Positions 61,154 through 64,000 of a DNA stretch of 64,000 nt are shown one piece after another. The translations under genes and the position numbers were made by a program. This DNA comes from CAZCAC01 sp964496575. Lineage in GTDB: Bacteria > Planctomycetota > UBA1135 > GCA-002686595. The stretch's first letter is position 1. Every line of letters begins with the position of its first letter. The notes under the pieces were generated by a model. The model was not told the DNA's origin. It saw only the letters and a list, made by a program, of their open reading frames with translations, and made no database searches. The stretch spans positions 1 to 64,000 of the forward strand of contig CAZCAC010000001.1 of the NCBI GenBank assembly GCA_964496575.1. The letters are read 5' to 3'.

Positions 61154-64000
61154 ATGCGCCCTCACAAGCCGACGTCGCGATCGCGTCGCGCCTCCGACCG
61201 CGCGGTGAAGAAGCTCCTGCAGTGGGGCCTCGGCTGGCTACGCGGCTACCCGGCGGAGCAGCTGGGGCGCGGCCAGCTGCGCTGGGTGATCGTCCCCCGG
61301 CCCGGCCGGGGTCGGCTGCCCGAGTCGATCGTCCTCGACGGCGCCGCGCTCAGCCGGGCCACGCGGAATCGCAACCGGCTGCTGGCCGATTTCCCCAGGG
61401 CACTGCCGCGCGTCGTCGGCGATCGCGAGGTGTGGAGGCGACGGACGGGGGAGCGGCTGGACGCGGTCAAGCCGCTGGTGCATCGCGGCGACGCGTTGCC
61501 CGGAGCGCTCGAGCTCCTCGGTGAGCGCCGGGTCGACGGCCGGCTCGCTCCGAGGATCACTCCCGGTGCGGCTCTGGAGGTGGTGGTCGCCCGCGCCTGG
61601 TGGCTGTACGAGGAAGGGGAGGAGCGTGGCCGAGCGCTGCGATTCCTCGCCGGGAACGCGGAGGCGGCAGCGCGGCTGCTGGAGATCCTCCCCGGGGACG
61701 AGGGCCGGGATGTGCTGCTCGCGCTGGGTGAGCTCGCGGTGGATGGAGCCGGGGAGCCGGTCGCCGGCCTGCTGCGCTTCCTCGCCGAGCGCCGGGCGCA
61801 CGAGACCAGCCTGGCGGTGCGATGGAGCGAGGGAGGCTCCGGAACCGAAGCCGCGCTGTCCTGGCTGCGGAAGACGGAACGCTGGCCGGTTCCCTCGACC
61901 CCCGACCGTCCGGCGTCCTGCCTGTGCAGACTGCTGCCCCGATTGATCGCGCTCGAGAAGGATCCGCGCGAGGCACTCCTGCCGGTGCTGGAAGCGCTCC
62001 TCCCGGACCGCTCACTCGGGGTGTGGGCGGAGTGGTGGAACGACATTCGTCACTGGACCCGGGTGCTCGCGTCCCAGCGCGACGGAGACGGCTCGAGGAC
62101 CGGTGATTCGCATCCGCTGCCCGAGGAGGCGCTCTCGCTCGCACAGGAGCACCCGGCCGCCTTCGACCTCGCGTCCATGGTGGACCAGCTCCTGGAGGTG
62201 GCCGCCGACCCGAAGGCGCGCGCCTGGTTTCGCGAGGCAGGGCGGGGATTGCCGATCCTCCCAGAGCTCTTCGACGGGGCGGCGGTTCGCCTGGGACTCG
62301 TCGCTCACTGGTTGTATCTCCATCGATCGTCCGGCGGGCGGGACCGCCTGGCCAGGCTCGCGGAGATCGTCCGCTCGACCGTGGAGCACCTGGCCGATCC
62401 GGTCGGTCATCCGAGGAGGTATCGCTACTGGCGCAGGATCATGCCCGACGCCGGGGACTTCCGCCGGCACTGGGACTGCCTGGATGCCGACCTCCTCGAT
62501 GGTTCGCTGGAGCCCGCGACGACGGTCGTCCTCTTCGATGCGCTGGCCGCGCTGGCGGAGCGGCCCGACATCCCCGAGGGGTGGAACGCGGCCGCGCTCC
62601 TCGAGGATCTCTTGCCGGCGATTCCCGATGGCGAGGCCGCGGTGCGCTGGGCCCACGATCTGCACCGGGTGAAGCTCGCCGGGGAGGTCATCGGGGGCTG
62701 TCGCCAGCGGTTGCAGCTCGTCTTCGCCCTGTCGCGAGGACGTCCGCAGGGCGTGCTCGCGATGCTCAGAGCCACGACCGACCGCGAGTTCGAGCGGAAG
62801 GACGTCCGGCTCGCCGCCGAGCTGCTCGCCGAGGAGCGATTCGGCCAACTCTCCGAGCAGGCCGCGAAGTGCCACCCACGCGAGTTGTGCCGGATCCTCG
62901 AGGCGCTCGTCCGCATCGAGCGGCGACACCCCGGAGAGGGGAAGAAGCTGTTGGCCGAGCACACCAGGGCGTTGCACGAGCTCCCGCCCGCGGAGGCTCT
63001 GGCGTGGTGCGAGGCGTACCCGGAGGAGCTGCGTCCGCTGCTCGGCGAGCTCCAGGCCGCCACGCCGCGGGCGGAGGCGATCTGCGCGCGGGCGTTCGGT
63101 CGTCTCCAGCCGGATCGCGAGGCACTGGAGACCGAGATCAGCCACCTGCGAAAGCAGCTCGCCGATGGAAGGGCGCTGCGGCCGGAGCACCTGCGCCTCC
63201 GCCTCGATCGGCTCGAAGCGCGGCTGCGGGACACGACGATCGTCGGCGAGACGCGCTGGCAGCGTACGCTCGAGAAGCTCCGCGCGAGGATCCTGAGGGA
63301 GCGAGTCCAGTCCCTGCGAGGTCACCTGGACGAGCGCTACCGTCAGCTCCTCGCGATGGTGTGCGAAGAGAGCGAGCCGCTCGCGCTGCCCGAGGATCCA
63401 GCGACGTTGCTCCTGCTCGATCACCTGCTGGACCTCCCCCCGCGAATCAGGCAGCTGGGACTGCGCCTGCTCCGCCGCCGCGCCGGCCCGCCACCCTGGG
63501 ATCTGAGAGACGACCCGCCGAACCGGAAGTGGCTGGAGCGCGCTCGGGCGCGAGGTCTGCGACTGGAGAAGTGGCTCGACGGGAGCGAGCCCGTGGCGGT
63601 CGCCAGCAGCAGTGGCCGGGAGCTCCGGCTCTCTCTGGAACCGGACCCGCTGGAGATCCTGCGCATGGGCAAGTACTTCCATACCTGCCTGTCGCCCGGC
63701 GGCCAGAACTTCTATTCCGCGGTTCTCAATGCCGCGGACTCGAACAAGCAGGTGCTCTACGCTCGCGACGACCGGGGCCGCGTGCACGGACGATGTCTGC
63801 TCGCGGTGACCCGAGAGAATGGACTGCTCGCGTTCGAGCCCTATCACCACGACACGGCTCCCGACTTCCCCGCGCTGGCCGGCTCCTTCATCGAGCGACT
63901 GGCCGACGACCTGGGCGCCGAGGTGGCCCTGCGGGGCCACGTCGAGGACCTGCACCGGGGCGACTGGTACGACGACGGGCCGGAGGACGTCACCGGTCGT
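61154..64000 (+). CDS. large protein with helical repeats and conserved C-terminal domain, runs off the window
   Basis: An open frame of 949 codons without stop from ATG 61154 (MRPHKPTSRSRRASDRAVKKLL) to the window end, so the C-terminus is missing. The first 750 residues are helix-rich with many Leu/Arg/Glu repeats and may be alpha-solenoid; 650-720 is coiled-coil-like (EISHLRKQLADG, LRLRLDRLEARLRD). The last part (838-910) reads MGKYFHTCLSPGGQN, YSAVLNAADSNKQVLYARD, RGRVHGRCLLAVTREN, a pattern distantly like the conserved Cys-containing segment of PcfJ-type proteins, but this is a guess. No signal peptide. It is transcribed away from the ABC ATPase. Function unknown. Confidence 0.75.
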   Translation, partial: MRPHKPTSRSRRASDRAVKKLLQWGLGWLRGYPAEQLGRGQLRWVIVPRPGRGRLPESIVLDGAALSRATRNRNRLLADFPRALPRVVGDREVWRRRTGERLDAVKPLVHRGDALPGALELLGERRVDGRLAPRITPGAALEVVVARAWWLYEEGEERGRALRFLAGNAEAAARLLEILPGDEGRDVLLALGELAVDGAGEPVAGLLRFLAERRAHETSLAVRWSEGGSGTEAALSWLRKTERWPVPSTPDRPASCLCRLLPRLIALEKDPREALLPVLEALLPDRSLGVWAEWWNDIRHWTRVLASQRDGDGSRTGDSHPLPEEALSLAQEHPAAFDLASMVDQLLEVAADPKARAWFREAGRGLPILPELFDGAAVRLGLVAHWLYLHRSSGGRDRLARLAEIVRSTVEHLADPVGHPRRYRYWRRIMPDAGDFRRHWDCLDADLLDGSLEPATTVVLFDALAALAERPDIPEGWNAAALLEDLLPAIPDGEAAVRWAHDLHRVKLAGEVIGGCRQRLQLVFALSRGRPQGVLAMLRATTDREFERKDVRLAAELLAEERFGQLSEQAAKCHPRELCRILEALVRIERRHPGEGKKLLAEHTRALHELPPAEALAWCEAYPEELRPLLGELQAATPRAEAICARAFGRLQPDREALETEISHLRKQLADGRALRPEHLRLRLDRLEARLRDTTIVGETRWQRTLEKLRARILRERVQSLRGHLDERYRQLLAMVCEESEPLALPEDPATLLLLDHLLDLPPRIRQLGLRLLRRRAGPPPWDLRDDPPNRKWLERARARGLRLEKWLDGSEPVAVASSSGRELRLSLEPDPLEILRMGKYFHTCLSPGGQNFYSAVLNAADSNKQVLYARDDRGRVHGRCLLAVTRENGLLAFEPYHHDTAPDFPALAGSFIERLADDLGAEVALRGHVEDLHRGDWYDDGPEDVTGR

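Overview
The window looks like a piece of a high-GC chromosome from a planctomycete (Planctomycetota, perhaps a Saltatorellus/Poly30-like lineage). The taxonomic call rests on several traits: secreted proteins ending in a recurring C-terminal module (1686-2918, 8729-10354, probably 17957-19738), a PQQ-propeller protein beginning with a WPQWRGPDRTG-type motif, an ECF sigma factor fused through a membrane helix to extracytoplasmic domains, a GH172/DUF2961 protein, a sialate O-acetylesterase and many lipoproteins. It is an inference, not a proof. One run of ten Ns (33003-33012), flanked by poor homopolymeric sequence, shows that this is a scaffolded draft or metagenome assembly. I found no tRNA, rRNA, CRISPR array, transposase or phage gene.

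Layout. 1-5.8 kb: CPA1 antiporter, a secreted protein with a GHTSHGSQ motif, an apparently circularly permuted cofactor-independent phosphoglycerate mutase, and a PHP phosphoesterase coupled to it. 6-12.2 kb: carbohydrate block (GH172, FG-GAP-like secreted protein, a small remnant of a second GH172 gene, sialate O-acetylesterase). 12.4-19.7 kb: Pta, FKBP lipoprotein, Cys-rich lipoprotein, Smr protein, DUF6624-like lipoprotein, M24 peptidase, a 250-bp inverted repeat, DUF3187 lipoprotein and subtilase. 19.7-29.7 kb: GT2, two methyltransferases, two B12-type radical SAM proteins, a nucleotidyltransferase, a GT39-like membrane glycosyltransferase and an EEP hydrolase. 29.8-38.7 kb: a large PKD-domain secreted protein, the assembly gap, then a five-gene minus-strand operon (dehydratase, sulfatase-like lipoprotein, TrmJ-like methylase, PduO-type adenosyltransferase, acylphosphatase) and a divergent Dus. 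38.8-43.9 kb: PQQ propeller protein, the sigma-factor fusion, and a MORN-like/CAP-like gene broken by an in-frame TAG. 44-51 kb: an XPB-type helicase with a Bax1/DUF790-type nuclease, a secreted protein-arginine deiminase divergent from arginine decarboxylase, and SlyD. 51-54 kb: polysaccharide deacetylase coupled to a NodU-type carbamoyltransferase. 54-64 kb: YhhQ, a conserved small protein, EfpL/YeiP-type factor with MutM, a membrane-anchored prenyltransferase-fold protein, HDOD protein, orphan MalK-type ATPase, and a large protein of at least 949 codons running off the end.

The strongest leads are the permuted phosphoglycerate mutase, the complete bacterial peptidylarginine deiminase beside an arginine decarboxylase, the XPB-Bax1 pair, the sigma-receptor fusion, the amber-interrupted gene, and a set of structured intergenic repeats. 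These include two copies of a 123-bp four-hairpin element and two very long inverted repeats. The repeats sit exactly at gene ends, and several supply part of a stop codon.
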